From positions 1-64,000 of the forward strand of contig CAJXNI010000015.1 in NCBI GenBank assembly GCA_913057235.1: a DNA stretch of 64,000 nucleotides, read 5' to 3'. The stretch's first letter is position 1, and every line of letters starts with the position of its first letter. The stretch is from an uncultured Bacteroidota bacterium (GTDB lineage: Bacteria; Bacteroidota; Bacteroidia; Flavobacteriales; Schleiferiaceae). The notes under the pieces are model-generated. The model was not told the DNA's origin. It saw only the letters and a program-made list of their open reading frames with translations, and made no database searches. A program made the position numbers and the translations under genes. This document shows positions 1 through 8,563 of the stretch, piece after piece.

Positions 1-70
1 TGGCACTGTTTGAACCGAAATCATTGGCACTAATCCTCCGAAATGAGTGGCACTATTTGAACCGTGTTAG
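1..70. repeat. Three tandem ~23-bp repeats resembling an IS21-family end
   Basis: Three copies of a unit beginning TGGCACT and containing CCGAAAT or TTTGAACCG start at about positions 1, 25 and 48. IS21-family elements carry several such transposase-binding repeats at their ends, and TGGCAC-type units are familiar from those ends in Bacteroidota. No istA or istB follows. The orientation (TG outward to the left) would place an element body to the right, where none is seen, so this may be a solo or deleted end. The assignment is an inference. Confidence 0.4.
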
Positions 71-464
71 CCACCTTGACAACTTTACCGAACCTGCAAC
101 ACATAAACACGATAAAAATCAATGGGCGGTTGACATCTTATCCAAGATAAAAAAGACAAAAAAGCCTAGAGAGTACAAAATGACCGTAATCATAGGGTGC
201 GAGGTTTTTAAGTACGGCAAGAAAGCATCAATAAAAAGCTCTACAAGCTATCTAGTTACCATACAAGACGGCAAAACTAACCCAGAAACAAATGACGAAT
301 ATCTTGCATGTGTGGAATTAGTAAACACCGCCATCAGTCACACGAGAATAATGTTTAATACCGAATTATTAGAAACAGAATTTAAAAACGACCTAATGAG
401 ATTTGAATCCGTAGTTGAAACTGCTAAAAAGATAATGGCAGGAATTTATCCCTTACATAATTAA
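24..464 (+). CDS. Hypothetical protein, probably 5'-truncated
   Basis: The open frame encodes up to 146 residues, but its first codons lie inside the TGGCACT repeats, so the reading frame probably continues from a gene interrupted there. A more natural internal start is the ATG at 180, giving a protein that begins MTVIIGCEVF and ends PLHN. The body is hydrophilic with mixed helix and strand character, has no signal peptide and no transmembrane segment. I recognise no family. It lies in the accessory region left of the integrase. Coding character is plausible, function unknown. Confidence 0.4.
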   Translation: MALILRNEWHYLNRVSHLDNFTEPATHKHDKNQWAVDILSKIKKTKKPREYKMTVIIGCEVFKYGKKASIKSSTSYLVTIQDGKTNPETNDEYLACVELVNTAISHTRIMFNTELLETEFKNDLMRFESVVETAKKIMAGIYPLHN

Positions 465-776
465 CTGGACTAAATGGACATAATTCTCCGTCAGAATAAG
501 AAAAAGAAAAAGAAAAACGTGTGCCAACAACACCTAAACGCAATGCTTTAATCCAATTTCGTAAGAAAACCATATCTTAAAATTTAAGTTGACGGTTTTT
601 AACTAAAAGTGTGCTAAGTATCCGCACTGTCGTTTAGCCAGAACCGATCCTAGCCACCCACCCCCTTTTTTTCTGAAGCCCCTGTTATCACTAGGAATGA
701 AAAGCTTTCTTTCAAAAGTATTGTAGTCCAGTGCCTACTACTTTTTGTAGTTCCTGGTACTCTTTGAACCCTGTAT
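465..776. other. Gene-free stretch
   Basis: No supportable gene is seen here. It holds an A-rich tract (about 498-516) and a C-run/T-run junction near 660-675, then leads into the tandem repeat array. Confidence 0.5.
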
Positions 777-992
777 AGCCCCGCAAAAACCACGAATAGC
801 CCCGCTGAAAATCACGGAGAGCCCCGCTGAAAATGACGGAGAGCCCCGCAAAAACCACTGAGAGCCCCGCTGAAAACCACGAAGAGCCCCGCAAAAACCA
901 CGAAGAGCCCCGCTGAAAATCACAGAGAGCCCCGCTGAAAATCACGGAGAGCCCCGCAAAAACCACCGAGAGCCCCGCTGAAAATCATCTAG
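777..992. repeat. Two-level tandem repeat: ten 21/22-bp units in two 108-bp blocks
   Basis: Ten units start with AGCCCCGC. Type A is 21 bp (AGCCCCGCAAAAACC...) and type B is 22 bp (AGCCCCGCTGAAAA...). Their order is A-B-B-A-B then A-B-B-A-B, so a 108-bp block (777-884) is duplicated as 885-992 with a few substitutions. There are no unique spacers, so it is not a CRISPR. The mixed 21/22 period shifts reading frame inside each block, but 108 is a multiple of three, which keeps two minus-strand frames open by chance; I do not consider them genes. Confidence 0.9.
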
Positions 993-1306
993 GGCCATGT
1001 TGCATGGTAATAGGTGTCTCGCTGCATTGCACTGCATGGCATTGCATAGCACTGAATGTTATAGCCCGAAGTAAGTGTTTCGAAACCACGCTACTCACCC
1101 TTTCTGAACCCTGCCTTTAAAAACTGTAGAGCGTCTTCGAGAAGTGCTAGGGTGCGCAAAGCTGCTTAATTCTGACCGTTTGAATTTGCAACGATTGTTA
1201 GCGATTTCCGTGCATTTGTATGGATTGTTAATGATTTGTGTGGGTGCCCCCTGTAGACCTTGATGACCTTGCAGACTATTAAGCCGTAAGGAAAAATCCA
1301 TCTCCG
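993..1306. other. Gene-free stretch with short internal repeats
   Basis: Between the tandem array and the next small gene there is no convincing coding region. At about 1011-1055 the sequence repeats GCATTGCA/GCACTG-like motifs (degenerate low-complexity). A minus-strand open frame at 1095-1301 has no recognisable protein character. Confidence 0.4.
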
Positions 1307-1495
1307 TTGAGTCCGCAGTCTGAAGCCATATTAACCCTTATTAAAAACCTGCCTGCCACAGAGCAGCAGGAAGTGCTTTGGGCCTTGAATCAAACCTTGA
1401 GTGAAGCTGAAATACCGCAACCAAAAAGTAGTCGAAAGCAGAAGGTGTTTCAATTGGCACAATTGATCAACCAACAATCTTTAGAGAAAGGCTAA
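1307..1495 (+). CDS. Small hypothetical protein
   Basis: Encodes 62 residues from a TTG start (in-frame stop at 1280 upstream, AAGGAAAA about 10 bases before the start). The protein begins MSPQSEAILTLIKNLP, is strongly helical and ends in a basic stretch (SSRKQK) and KG. This size and composition recall small antitoxin-like or DNA-associated helical proteins, but no family is identified and no partner toxin gene is adjacent. It sits just left of, and converges with, the broken integrase. The non-ATG start lowers confidence. Confidence 0.4.
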   Translation: MSPQSEAILTLIKNLPATEQQEVLWALNQTLSEAEIPQPKSSRKQKVFQLAQLINQQSLEKG

Positions 1496-1510
1496 AAATC
1501 ACCTTTCCCT

Positions 1511-2776
1511 TTAATACTCCAAAGAATAGGCACTACTCCAATCCTGCGGTAAGTCAATGGAAAAATCACGTATGTAAGCCCGTAAAGCCGAAACGGTCTT
1601 ATGCCGGGTAATCTGCATGGTGCGGTACTCAGCCTCTTCACGGGTCATGGTCTGCTTAAAATGCAAATAGATGTCTCGGATGAAAGTATGCCGTAGTGCA
1701 TACAAGGTGTGATCTTTCGTAAATCCCGCCTGGTGCACTTCATTCATGTAGTCTTTACATCGCGCAAAGCGTTTTGAAAAATACTGAGAACCGCCAATGG
1801 GTTTTAGGCCAGGCTCTTGCTTTGCGCTAAAGAGATAATGCTCTGGTTCAGTGGCCTGACTTAATAGGCGCTCTACCACCGGTTTTAACTTTCCAATCAC
1901 CGGGATGGTCTCAGTCACCTTGGTTTTGGCCTTGGTGCCCTTTAAATGGATGGCATTGGGGCTCACGTCCTTGACCTGTAAGCGTATGATTTCGCTGGGG
2001 CGCAGAAACCCATAGCCTATAAAATAACTGAAGTCCTTCAGGTACGGCTCATTTTCAACCATCCACTCCCCCATTAGTTTAATGTGCTCTGAGGTATAGG
2101 ATAAATGTCGGTTTACGGTTTCCCGAAGGGTGGCAATACCCTTACACGGATTGCGCACTAGAATTTCTTCCTCAATCATTTTTTCAAATAACCCGTGCAA
2201 ATCACGTAAGTAGTTATTGCGGGTGCGGGTACTGGCCTTGGCGCCATTAAGCCCCTTGGTTTCCAATACGTGGCGCAAATACTCGGTAATATCCCTACGG
2301 CTTATGCTTTCCATTGGGGCCTTTCCCCTCCCCGATTCTTCCAGATACACTTTAAAATCATTGGCAATGCTCCTGAAAGAGCGGAAACCATACTGGCTTA
2401 AGTACCGCTTTTTAATGGCAATAATGTGATCTATCGCCTTTGAGCAAGACCATTGAATCTCTTTCTCTTTCGCTGGAGGCGGACTAGCAGTAACTTCCTG
2501 TTTCGGCCTGGGCTTTAATTCTTCTTTAGGCAAAGGGGTTTTCGGGGTCCAACCCTTACTGAGCAGAAATTCATAGGCATCCCGCAAGAGCATCATTTGC
2601 TTGGTACGTTCACGCCTGTTCTTTACCCGATTAGGCGTTTGACCATCGGGAAACTTGGAACGTTTACAACGCACCAGTTTTTATTGGTCTTCATCCCAGT
2701 ATTTGAAATAGATATACCACTGTTTGTCTAGGTCGCCACTGTGGTCATTGAGATACGGTTTTTGGTAAGGTTTCAT
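1511..2776 (-). pseudogene. Tyrosine recombinase/integrase split by an in-frame TAA
   Basis: The 387-residue part (GTG at 2674) carries the tyrosine-recombinase catalytic domain: Arg in FLRPSE, a Lys-containing strand (KGTKAKTK), ALRHTF with the His-x-x-Arg-like pair, a TRHKT box and the nucleophile in RAYIRD. Upstream in the same frame, from an ATG at 2776, 31 more codons (beginning MKPYQKPYL, ending KYWDEDQ) encode the expected N-terminal arm segment, followed by a TAA at 2683-2681 and then KLVRCKRS. So one nonsense codon separates the arm from the rest. It lies 3' of tRNA-Ser on the same strand, as in tRNA-targeting genomic islands. The shorter product could still be made from GTG, but probably lacks normal DNA binding. 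Confidence 0.85.
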
Positions 2777-2833
2777 GTTACAATGGTACCACTTTGGAAC
2801 CACTTTTTCAAAACCACCCCCTTGTAACACAAA

Positions 2834-2858
2834 TAAGGGGTTGACAATCAACCCCTTA
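2834..2858 (-). terminator. Hairpin terminator after tRNA-Ser
   Basis: A perfect 11-bp stem (TAAGGGGTTGA / TCAACCCCTTA) with a CAA loop is followed on the minus strand by TTATTTGTG. It sits directly 3' of the tRNA-Ser gene and before the full-length integrase start. Confidence 0.75.
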
Positions 2859-2865
2859 CACCCTG

Positions 2866-2950
2866 CGGAGAGAGAGGGATTCGAACCCCCGGACCCGTGA
2901 AGGTCAATGGTTTTCAAGACCACCGCATTCGACCACTCTGCCATCTCTCC
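2866..2950 (-). tRNA. tRNA-Ser (TGA)
   Basis: Read on the minus strand the sequence folds as a class II tRNA: acceptor GGAGAGA pairs with TCTCTCC, anticodon loop CTTGAAA gives anticodon TGA, there is a variable arm (GACCTTCACGGGTC) and a T-loop GGTTCGAATCCC. The discriminator base is G, as usual for serine tRNAs, and CCA is not encoded. Its 3' end borders the broken integrase, marking it as the likely island attachment site. Confidence 0.95.
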
Positions 2951-2980
2951 TTAATTCCGCATATTTCTCCTTGCGGGCCG

Positions 2981-3013
2981 CAAAAGTAAAAATATTTCAC
3001 TCTGCGCAAACAA
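2981..3013 (-). promoter_or_regulatory. Bacteroidota-type promoter for tRNA-Ser
   Basis: On the minus strand TACTTTTG (2988-2981) matches the TAnnTTTG -7 box, with TTG -33 candidates 18 and 22 bases upstream (3009-3007 and 3013-3011). It lies 31 bases before the tRNA-Ser 5' end. Confidence 0.6.
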
Positions 3014-3066
3014 CCTTTTTCAATTTTTCACGTCTACCCTTTACCTTTACCCCTTAAATAGATGCT

Positions 3067-4590
3067 ATGCGCGCAATTCTTGTCTTTATATTTTTAAGCC
3101 TTAGCTTTTTGGCTCAAGCCAACAAGAAGACTTCGGTGTTTGTGAAGTTTTCGCAATTCATGAATAATCAGCAGGAAACCTACCTGGAACTCTACTTTAC
3201 CTTAAAAACGGCCTCGCTTGATTTTGATTTATCGCCAAAAGGCCAATATTACGGGGGACTAGAGGCTACCGTAAAAATCTATAGAGACAGCGCTTTTGTT
3301 ACCGGAGACAAATTCAGGATACTGAGCCCAGGCTATGCAGACACCACGCAATTAGACAAAAATCTGCTCCACCAGCATCGCTTTGTGCTTACCCCTGGAG
3401 ATTACCACTTGGTACTGGAAATGAGTGATGTGAATGACACCAGTGAGCACTATCAGTTTACCAAAGACATCAGTGTAAACTTAAAACCCAAAGAGGTGCA
3501 GAGTTCAGAGCTTTTCTTTTTGGAATCATACACCCCGGCCGCCAAGGACAGCCGCTACGCCCGCTCGGGTTATGATATTTTACCCATTATTACCTCAGGG
3601 TCACAGTACTTCCCGGAAACGGAAAACAAATTAGCCTTTTACGTGGAGTTGTACAATTTAAATAAGCGGCTGGGGCCCGATGGGGATTACCTGCTCAAGT
3701 ACTACCTTGAAGATGCTTCTACCGGCAAGGTGATTAATAAGTTTGCCTCTTTCAGCCGCAAAAAAGCCCAAACCGTAGAGCCGGTGTTAGCCAGTTTCAA
3801 CATTAATAACTTACCCACCGGCAACTACAATTTAGTGGTGGAAGCGCTCAACAAAAAAGGAGAACCCATCCTGCAAAACCGGGCCTTTTTCTTTAGGAAA
3901 AATAATATGGCCGAAGTGGCGGAGGGAAGTTTTGAGACCCTGGACATTTCAGGCACCTTTGCTACTGAAATTGGCAATTTAGACTCGCTGTATCGCTACG
4001 TTCAGTACCTCTACCCCATTAGCAGTGAACGCGAACAACACATGCAAACTGGCTTGCTGGAATCTAGAGACGAAACGCTTTTGCGCAGGTATTTCTACGC
4101 TTTTTGGAAAGAAAAGCAGCCGCTGGATCCACTGGGCGCTTGGCGCGATTATTACGAAAAAGTAAAGATTGCCAACAAACTGTACACCAGCGGCATGCGC
4201 AAAGGCTACCGCACAGACCGAGGCCGTGTGTATTTAACCTACGGTTCCCCCGATCAGGTAGACAAAAGACAAATGGAACCGAATATGCCACCCTATGAAA
4301 TTTGGCATTACAAAAGAATCAACAGTGCTTTTGCCATACCGCAGACCAATCGCATCTTTATTTTTGGTGAATTTGAGTCGTCTACGCAAGAGTACCAACT
4401 TTTTCACTCTACCGCCCTGGGCGAGCTGCAGAGCCGCAATTGGCGCCAAGACCTCTACTACCGAGCTTACGGTGGTCCCGGTTCCATTGATCCGGCAGGT
4501 CGTCCAAACTCCTCAGACCGAGAGTTTGGTAGCAGAGCTAATCAAAACATCATTTTACAAAGTACTGGCGCAGAAAGACCAAACCGCTAA
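3067..4590 (+). CDS. GWxTD domain-containing secreted protein
   Basis: Encodes 507 residues with a signal peptide (MRAILVFIFLSLSFLAQA). The N-terminal two thirds are strand-rich and Ig-like. The C-terminal third holds the GWxTD-type region: a helical stretch with FYAFWKEK, then KGYRTDRGRVYLTYGSPD and PYEIWHYKR, the core of this Bacteroidota family of unknown function. Here the name motif reads GYRTD, with Tyr in place of Trp. The acyltransferase gene starts 9 bases after its stop, so the two are probably co-transcribed. Location: periplasm or outer envelope. Function is not established; the family assignment is firm. Confidence 0.85.
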   Translation: MRAILVFIFLSLSFLAQANKKTSVFVKFSQFMNNQQETYLELYFTLKTASLDFDLSPKGQYYGGLEATVKIYRDSAFVTGDKFRILSPGYADTTQLDKNLLHQHRFVLTPGDYHLVLEMSDVNDTSEHYQFTKDISVNLKPKEVQSSELFFLESYTPAAKDSRYARSGYDILPIITSGSQYFPETENKLAFYVELYNLNKRLGPDGDYLLKYYLEDASTGKVINKFASFSRKKAQTVEPVLASFNINNLPTGNYNLVVEALNKKGEPILQNRAFFFRKNNMAEVAEGSFETLDISGTFATEIGNLDSLYRYVQYLYPISSEREQHMQTGLLESRDETLLRRYFYAFWKEKQPLDPLGAWRDYYEKVKIANKLYTSGMRKGYRTDRGRVYLTYGSPDQVDKRQMEPNMPPYEIWHYKRINSAFAIPQTNRIFIFGEFESSTQEYQLFHSTALGELQSRNWRQDLYYRAYGGPGSIDPAGRPNSSDREFGSRANQNIILQSTGAERPNR

Positions 4591-4599
4591 ATTTGCGGC

Positions 4600-5457
4600 A
4601 TGTTGCAATACCGCTTAGGGCTGGCCTTTGGCCGGCTGCTTTCTTATATACCCTTTTGGGCTGTCTACGGCCTCAGTAACTTTGTTGCCTGGGTGCTAGA
4701 GCACCTTGCCCACTATCGCCATGAGGTTATTCAAACCAATTTAGCCAAGGCTTTTCCGGAAAAATCGGCTCGGGAACGCAACAACATACAGCACCGCTTT
4801 TACCAAAACTTTGCCGATATAATTGTAGAGTCATTCAAAAGTCTGCGCATTTCTAAGCATCAAATGCAGAAACGCCTGAAATTGCGCAACCCAGAAGTTT
4901 TTGAAAATTTAAAGAAGCAAAATAAAGGGGTGATTATGGTGATGGGCCACCACACTAATTTTGAGTGGATTGCCATGGGCATTCCTTTGGTATGCCCGCA
5001 AGAATGCTTTGCCGTATACCACCCGCTCAAAAATCGGCTTTTCAATAAGAAGATTGTAGAAATACGCGAGCAGTTTGGGCTCCAACTTTTTAAAATGAAG
5101 GAAACCTATCCCTTTATGCTTAACAATCCCAGCCCCGCCCCACTCTACGTTTTCATGGCCGACCAAAGTCCGCACAAAGGAAAAATCAAGTACCGCACCC
5201 CTTTTTTAAACCAAAATACTCCGGTTCACCTGGGTGTAGAAAACCTGGCCAAAAAATGTGATTTGGCCGTAGTTTTTATTGACATTTTTCGCGTAAAGCG
5301 TGGGTTTTATGAAGTTGAAGCCCACCTGCTTTTTGAAGACGTGAAGGAAACCCCGCAATACCAGGTTACCCAAACTCACGTGCAAGCCCTGGAAAAACTA
5401 ATTCAAAAAGACCCCGCCAATTGGCTGTGGAGTCACAAACGCTGGAAACATGCCTAA
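4600..5457 (+). CDS. Lysophospholipid/lipid A acyltransferase (LpxL/HtrB-like)
   Basis: Encodes 285 residues of the LPLAT family that transfers acyl chains to lipid A precursors at the inner membrane. An N-terminal hydrophobic segment (about residues 8-34) would anchor it. The catalytic motif is GHHTNFEW near residues 116-123, a His-x4-acidic form with Glu typical of Bacteroidota members. Further family landmarks are MADQSP and WLWSHKRWK close to the C-terminus. Length fits the family (about 290). It overlaps the next gene by 8 bases, indicating translational coupling with the glycosyltransferase. Role: lipid A or related envelope lipid acylation; the exact acceptor cannot be read from sequence. 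Confidence 0.88.
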   Translation: MLQYRLGLAFGRLLSYIPFWAVYGLSNFVAWVLEHLAHYRHEVIQTNLAKAFPEKSARERNNIQHRFYQNFADIIVESFKSLRISKHQMQKRLKLRNPEVFENLKKQNKGVIMVMGHHTNFEWIAMGIPLVCPQECFAVYHPLKNRLFNKKIVEIREQFGLQLFKMKETYPFMLNNPSPAPLYVFMADQSPHKGKIKYRTPFLNQNTPVHLGVENLAKKCDLAVVFIDIFRVKRGFYEVEAHLLFEDVKETPQYQVTQTHVQALEKLIQKDPANWLWSHKRWKHA

Positions 5458-6472
5458 CCTCAGCCTGGCCGTGGCCGTTCTAAACTGGAACGGGCTTAAC
5501 TTGCTCAAACGTTTCATGCCTTCAGTGGTAAACTATTCTACTGAGGCCACCATTTACGTTATTGACAATAACTCATCAGATGCAAGTTGCGATTTTTTAG
5601 CCCAGCAATTCCCACAGGTGAAAATCATTAAAAACACCCAAAACTTAGGCTATGCCGGGGGCTATAACCAAGGTTTGCAGAGCATAGCCGAAGACTTGGT
5701 GGTATTGCTTAACTCAGACGTAGAGGTAACCGAAAACTGGCTTAAACCCTTAGCCGAGCGATTTGAAACCGATGCCCAACTGGCGGCCTTACAACCCAAA
5801 ATTTTAGATTTAAAAGCACCGGAGAAGTTTGAGTATGCGGGCGCTTCGGGAGGTTTTATAGATAGCCTGGGTTACCCCTTTTGCCGCGGCCGCATTTTTG
5901 ACGAGCTGGAAATAGATCAAGGGCAGTACAACACCTACCGGCAAGTGTTCTGGGCTACCGGTGCCTGCCTGGTGGTGCGCAAGGCACAATTTCTGGAGGC
6001 AGGCGCGCTTAACCCTAAATTATTCGCGCACATGGAAGAAATTGACCTCTGCTGGCGCCTGCAAATTTTAGGATATCGGGTAGCAGTTGAGCCTGCTTCC
6101 AGTGTGTATCATCAAGGAGGCGCCACTTTAGAACTCTCCCCTCAAAAAACCTACCTCAATTTTAGAAACAGCCTCATCATACTTTTTCTCAACCTTCCGC
6201 AGGGCGAAGCTTTTCTTAAAATTCTAGCCCGTTTGGTTCTGGATGGTGTGGCCGGTCTGAAATTTTTGCTGGAAGGCAAGCCCAAACATCTCCTGGCCAT
6301 ATTGCGGGCACACTTTGCCTTTTATGGCCAGTTTAACAGCCTGTTTGCCAAAAAAATGCGCGGTTCGCAACGGCCCCTCCATAGCTTGGCTGGGGTGTAC
6401 AAAGGCAGCATTGTTAAAGACTTTTACCTAAAGAAAAAACGTAAATTCAGTGCCCTTCATGAAATTAGGTAA
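5450..6472 (+). CDS. Glycosyltransferase family 2
   Basis: Encodes 340 residues of a GT-A fold glycosyltransferase. The N-terminus shows the nucleotide-binding strand VAVLNWNG, then YVIDNNSSD and NLGYAGGYNQG. LLNSDVEV (about 87-93) supplies the metal-binding DxD-like site. HMEEIDLCWR is the conserved acceptor-side ED motif and GGATL follows. The C-terminal 100 residues contain hydrophobic helices, as in rhamnosyltransferase-like members that work at the inner membrane. It overlaps both neighbours by several bases, so it belongs to a four-gene envelope run. Probably adds a sugar to LPS or another surface glycan; substrate unknown. Confidence 0.9.
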   Translation: MPNLSLAVAVLNWNGLNLLKRFMPSVVNYSTEATIYVIDNNSSDASCDFLAQQFPQVKIIKNTQNLGYAGGYNQGLQSIAEDLVVLLNSDVEVTENWLKPLAERFETDAQLAALQPKILDLKAPEKFEYAGASGGFIDSLGYPFCRGRIFDELEIDQGQYNTYRQVFWATGACLVVRKAQFLEAGALNPKLFAHMEEIDLCWRLQILGYRVAVEPASSVYHQGGATLELSPQKTYLNFRNSLIILFLNLPQGEAFLKILARLVLDGVAGLKFLLEGKPKHLLAILRAHFAFYGQFNSLFAKKMRGSQRPLHSLAGVYKGSIVKDFYLKKKRKFSALHEIR

Positions 6473-7193
6473 ACACAACCTTTGGCTACTGGTACCGGTG
6501 CTACTCTTTACCTGGGGGCTTTCGCCCGATGGGAGTGACCAACCGCAGTATACCAAAGCTGAATTAATTGGTGATTTTAACCCTGCCCGCCACCCGGATT
6601 TTGATCGGCTCCAAAGCCGATACACCAATCGCGGAGACGCTTACCTGCGCGAAGAGGTATACGATGCTTTTAAGGAGATGCACAAAGCCGCCCGGAAAGA
6701 CGGAATTGAATTAACGGTGATTTCAGCCACCCGCAATAAAGACTACCAAAGCAACATCTGGAATCGCAAATGGGAGCGCTACTCAGGCAGTGATGAGGAG
6801 CGCGCCAAGCGAATTTTAGAGTACAGCTCTATGCCGGGCACCAGTCGCCACCACTGGGGCACTGATTTTGACTTAAATGCCTTGGAGAACAGTTATTTTG
6901 AAAGCGGTAAAGGCCTGGCAGTTTACCAATGGTTGCAAGAAAATGCCGGTACCTTCGGTTTCTTTCAACCCTACACCAAGGCCAATAGCTACCGCAACAC
7001 AGGCTACCGAATGGAAAAATGGCATTGGAGTTACTACCCCACTGCGCAAAAAATGCAGCGTGCTTATCGCTTTTTAATACAACCCCTTGATTTAAATGGA
7101 TTTAAGGGCAGCTACTTGGCTGCTAAGCTAAATGTGATTGATGAGTATGTACTTGGTATTGAGGTTCCCGAGGAGTTGTGGGAAAAGCCTTAA
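6459..7193 (+). CDS. M15-family D-alanyl-D-alanine carboxypeptidase-like peptidase
   Basis: A zinc peptidase of the M15B/VanY type. The metal site is visible as SRHHWGTDFD (S-x-H-x2-G-x3-D) and the later EKWHWSYYP (E-x-x-W-H-W). I prefer the ATG at 6459 (MKLGKHNLW...), which gives a clean hydrophobic signal segment; the ATG at 6450 is also possible. Either overlaps the glycosyltransferase stop. The protein of 244 residues would cut D-Ala-D-Ala or related cell-wall peptides in the periplasm. It ends the envelope operon beginning with the GWxTD gene. Confidence 0.88.
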   Translation: MKLGKHNLWLLVPVLLFTWGLSPDGSDQPQYTKAELIGDFNPARHPDFDRLQSRYTNRGDAYLREEVYDAFKEMHKAARKDGIELTVISATRNKDYQSNIWNRKWERYSGSDEERAKRILEYSSMPGTSRHHWGTDFDLNALENSYFESGKGLAVYQWLQENAGTFGFFQPYTKANSYRNTGYRMEKWHWSYYPTAQKMQRAYRFLIQPLDLNGFKGSYLAAKLNVIDEYVLGIEVPEELWEKP

Positions 7194-7300
7194 ATTTATC
7201 TCAAAGTTCACAATCCACTGCCTTGTCCCCCTTAAGTAGATTATATTTAGTTTTTTTGCGTTATCATCGGTTTAACCCATTGTTCTAAACTCACAACATT

Positions 7301-8563
7301 TTGAAGAAAAAACAACTGTACATTGCCGGAGGGGTAATACTGGCTTTGCTTTTAGCTTGGGTCTTTTTAGGTGAAGACGATGAACAAAATCGTGATATAA
7401 CGGCCTCAGCTTTTACAGGACCTTTTCAGGATGTGGTGGTGAGTTCTGGCGAGTTAATGGCCAAAAACTCTGAAGACATTAAAGGGCCTGATAATTTACG
7501 GAGGTACGGTTTATACAACATTAAGATTTCTGAATTAGTACCTGAGGGCACCTATGTGCAGGAAGGCGATTTTGTAGCTTCTTTAGATAAGAGTGAATTA
7601 AGTAGCAAAATTCAGGATGCCGCCACAGAGCTGGAAAAAGCGCGCAGCCAGTACACGCAAACCCGTTTAGATACCTCCTTAACCCTTCGCGAAAAGCGTA
7701 GCCAAATTGAGTCTATAGAATTTGACCTAAAACAAAAAAGGGTTGAATTGGCACAAAGTAAATTCGAGCCACCCGCCACCATCCAACGCATAAAGTTAGA
7801 AATTGAAAAAATTGAGCAAAACCTGGAGCAAACGCGAGATAATTATGAAATAAAGAAGCAACAGAGTGAGGCCAAAATGATTGAAGCCGGTGCTTCTCTT
7901 GCTCAAGAACAAAAACGCTACAAGGCCCTCATAGATTTAGAAAAAGAGTTTAGAATTACTGCCCCTAAAAAAGGGATGGTCATTTACAAACGTAGTTGGA
8001 ATGGGCGCAAGCGTCAAACCGGCTCTAGCATTTCGCCCTGGGACCCAGGCGTAGCCCAGCTGCCAGACTTAAGTTTAATGGAAAGCCGCACCTATATTAA
8101 TGAGGTTGACATCCGTAAAGTTAAAGTGGGGCAAAAAGTAAATATTGGGCTAGACGCTTTTCCTGAAGCCCGTTTAAATGGAACCATAACCAGCGTAGCC
8201 AATGTAGGCGAAGAACGCGAAGACTCAGACAGTAAAGTTTTTGAGGTGCTGATTGAAGTGAGTGAAAGCGACAGTACCTACCGCCCAGGCATGACCACCA
8301 GCAATGAAATTATCATTCAAACCATACCTGAAGCTTTGCAAATTCCGCTTGAGGCCGTATTTACCCAAAATGATACCCCCTACGTGTATTTGCGCAGTGG
8401 CGTAAGCACACAAAAACAACAGGTAGAACTGGGCGCCAGCAATGATGAATTTGTGATTGTAAAGGCAGGTCTCAAAGAAGATGCCCAAGTGTACCTAAAT
8501 GAGCCCAGTGACGCTAAAGAAAATGAACTTACTGCCTTAGCGCAAGCAAACCCGGCTCCGTAA
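7301..8563 (+). CDS. HlyD/MacA-type periplasmic adaptor of an efflux system
   Basis: Encodes 420 residues from a TTG start (reads LKKKQLYIAGGVIL with a clear N-terminal membrane anchor). Family layout is complete: a first half-lipoyl segment (VPEGTYVQEGDFVASLD), a long coiled coil (about residues 105-215, rich in E, Q, K), the second lipoyl half (ITAPKKGMVIYKRSW) and beta-barrel/MP domains (PDLSLMESRTYINEVDI, FRPGMT-like YRPGMTTSN). It ends one base into the permease gene, so the two are coupled. It should bridge the inner-membrane permease and TolC. Confidence 0.9.
   Translation: MKKKQLYIAGGVILALLLAWVFLGEDDEQNRDITASAFTGPFQDVVVSSGELMAKNSEDIKGPDNLRRYGLYNIKISELVPEGTYVQEGDFVASLDKSELSSKIQDAATELEKARSQYTQTRLDTSLTLREKRSQIESIEFDLKQKRVELAQSKFEPPATIQRIKLEIEKIEQNLEQTRDNYEIKKQQSEAKMIEAGASLAQEQKRYKALIDLEKEFRITAPKKGMVIYKRSWNGRKRQTGSSISPWDPGVAQLPDLSLMESRTYINEVDIRKVKVGQKVNIGLDAFPEARLNGTITSVANVGEEREDSDSKVFEVLIEVSESDSTYRPGMTTSNEIIIQTIPEALQIPLEAVFTQNDTPYVYLRSGVSTQKQQVELGASNDEFVIVKAGLKEDAQVYLNEPSDAKENELTALAQANPAP

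Noticed and set aside
712-966. Minus-strand repetitive open frames (84 and 61 residues) across the tandem array
   Set aside because: The open frames arise because the 108-bp block is a multiple of three and stop-poor; unit lengths of 21 and 22 bp shift frame within blocks, no start signal, and composition is unlike a protein.
777-992. CRISPR array
   Set aside because: Units are contiguous repeats with no unique spacers, and no cas genes are present.
2681-2944. Minus-strand 87-residue open frame beginning MAEWSNAVVLK
   Set aside because: Its first part is the translation of tRNA-Ser, a well-known false gene; only its last 31 codons are meaningful, as the start of the integrase.
4588-4595. 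TAAATTTG as promoter of the acyltransferase gene
   Set aside because: Only 4 bases separate it from the ATG, so transcription would start within or after the start codon; the gene is better explained as co-transcribed.
4295-4618. Plus-strand open frame of 107 residues overlapping the GWxTD gene
   Set aside because: Entirely within a well-supported gene in another frame, with no recognisable protein features.
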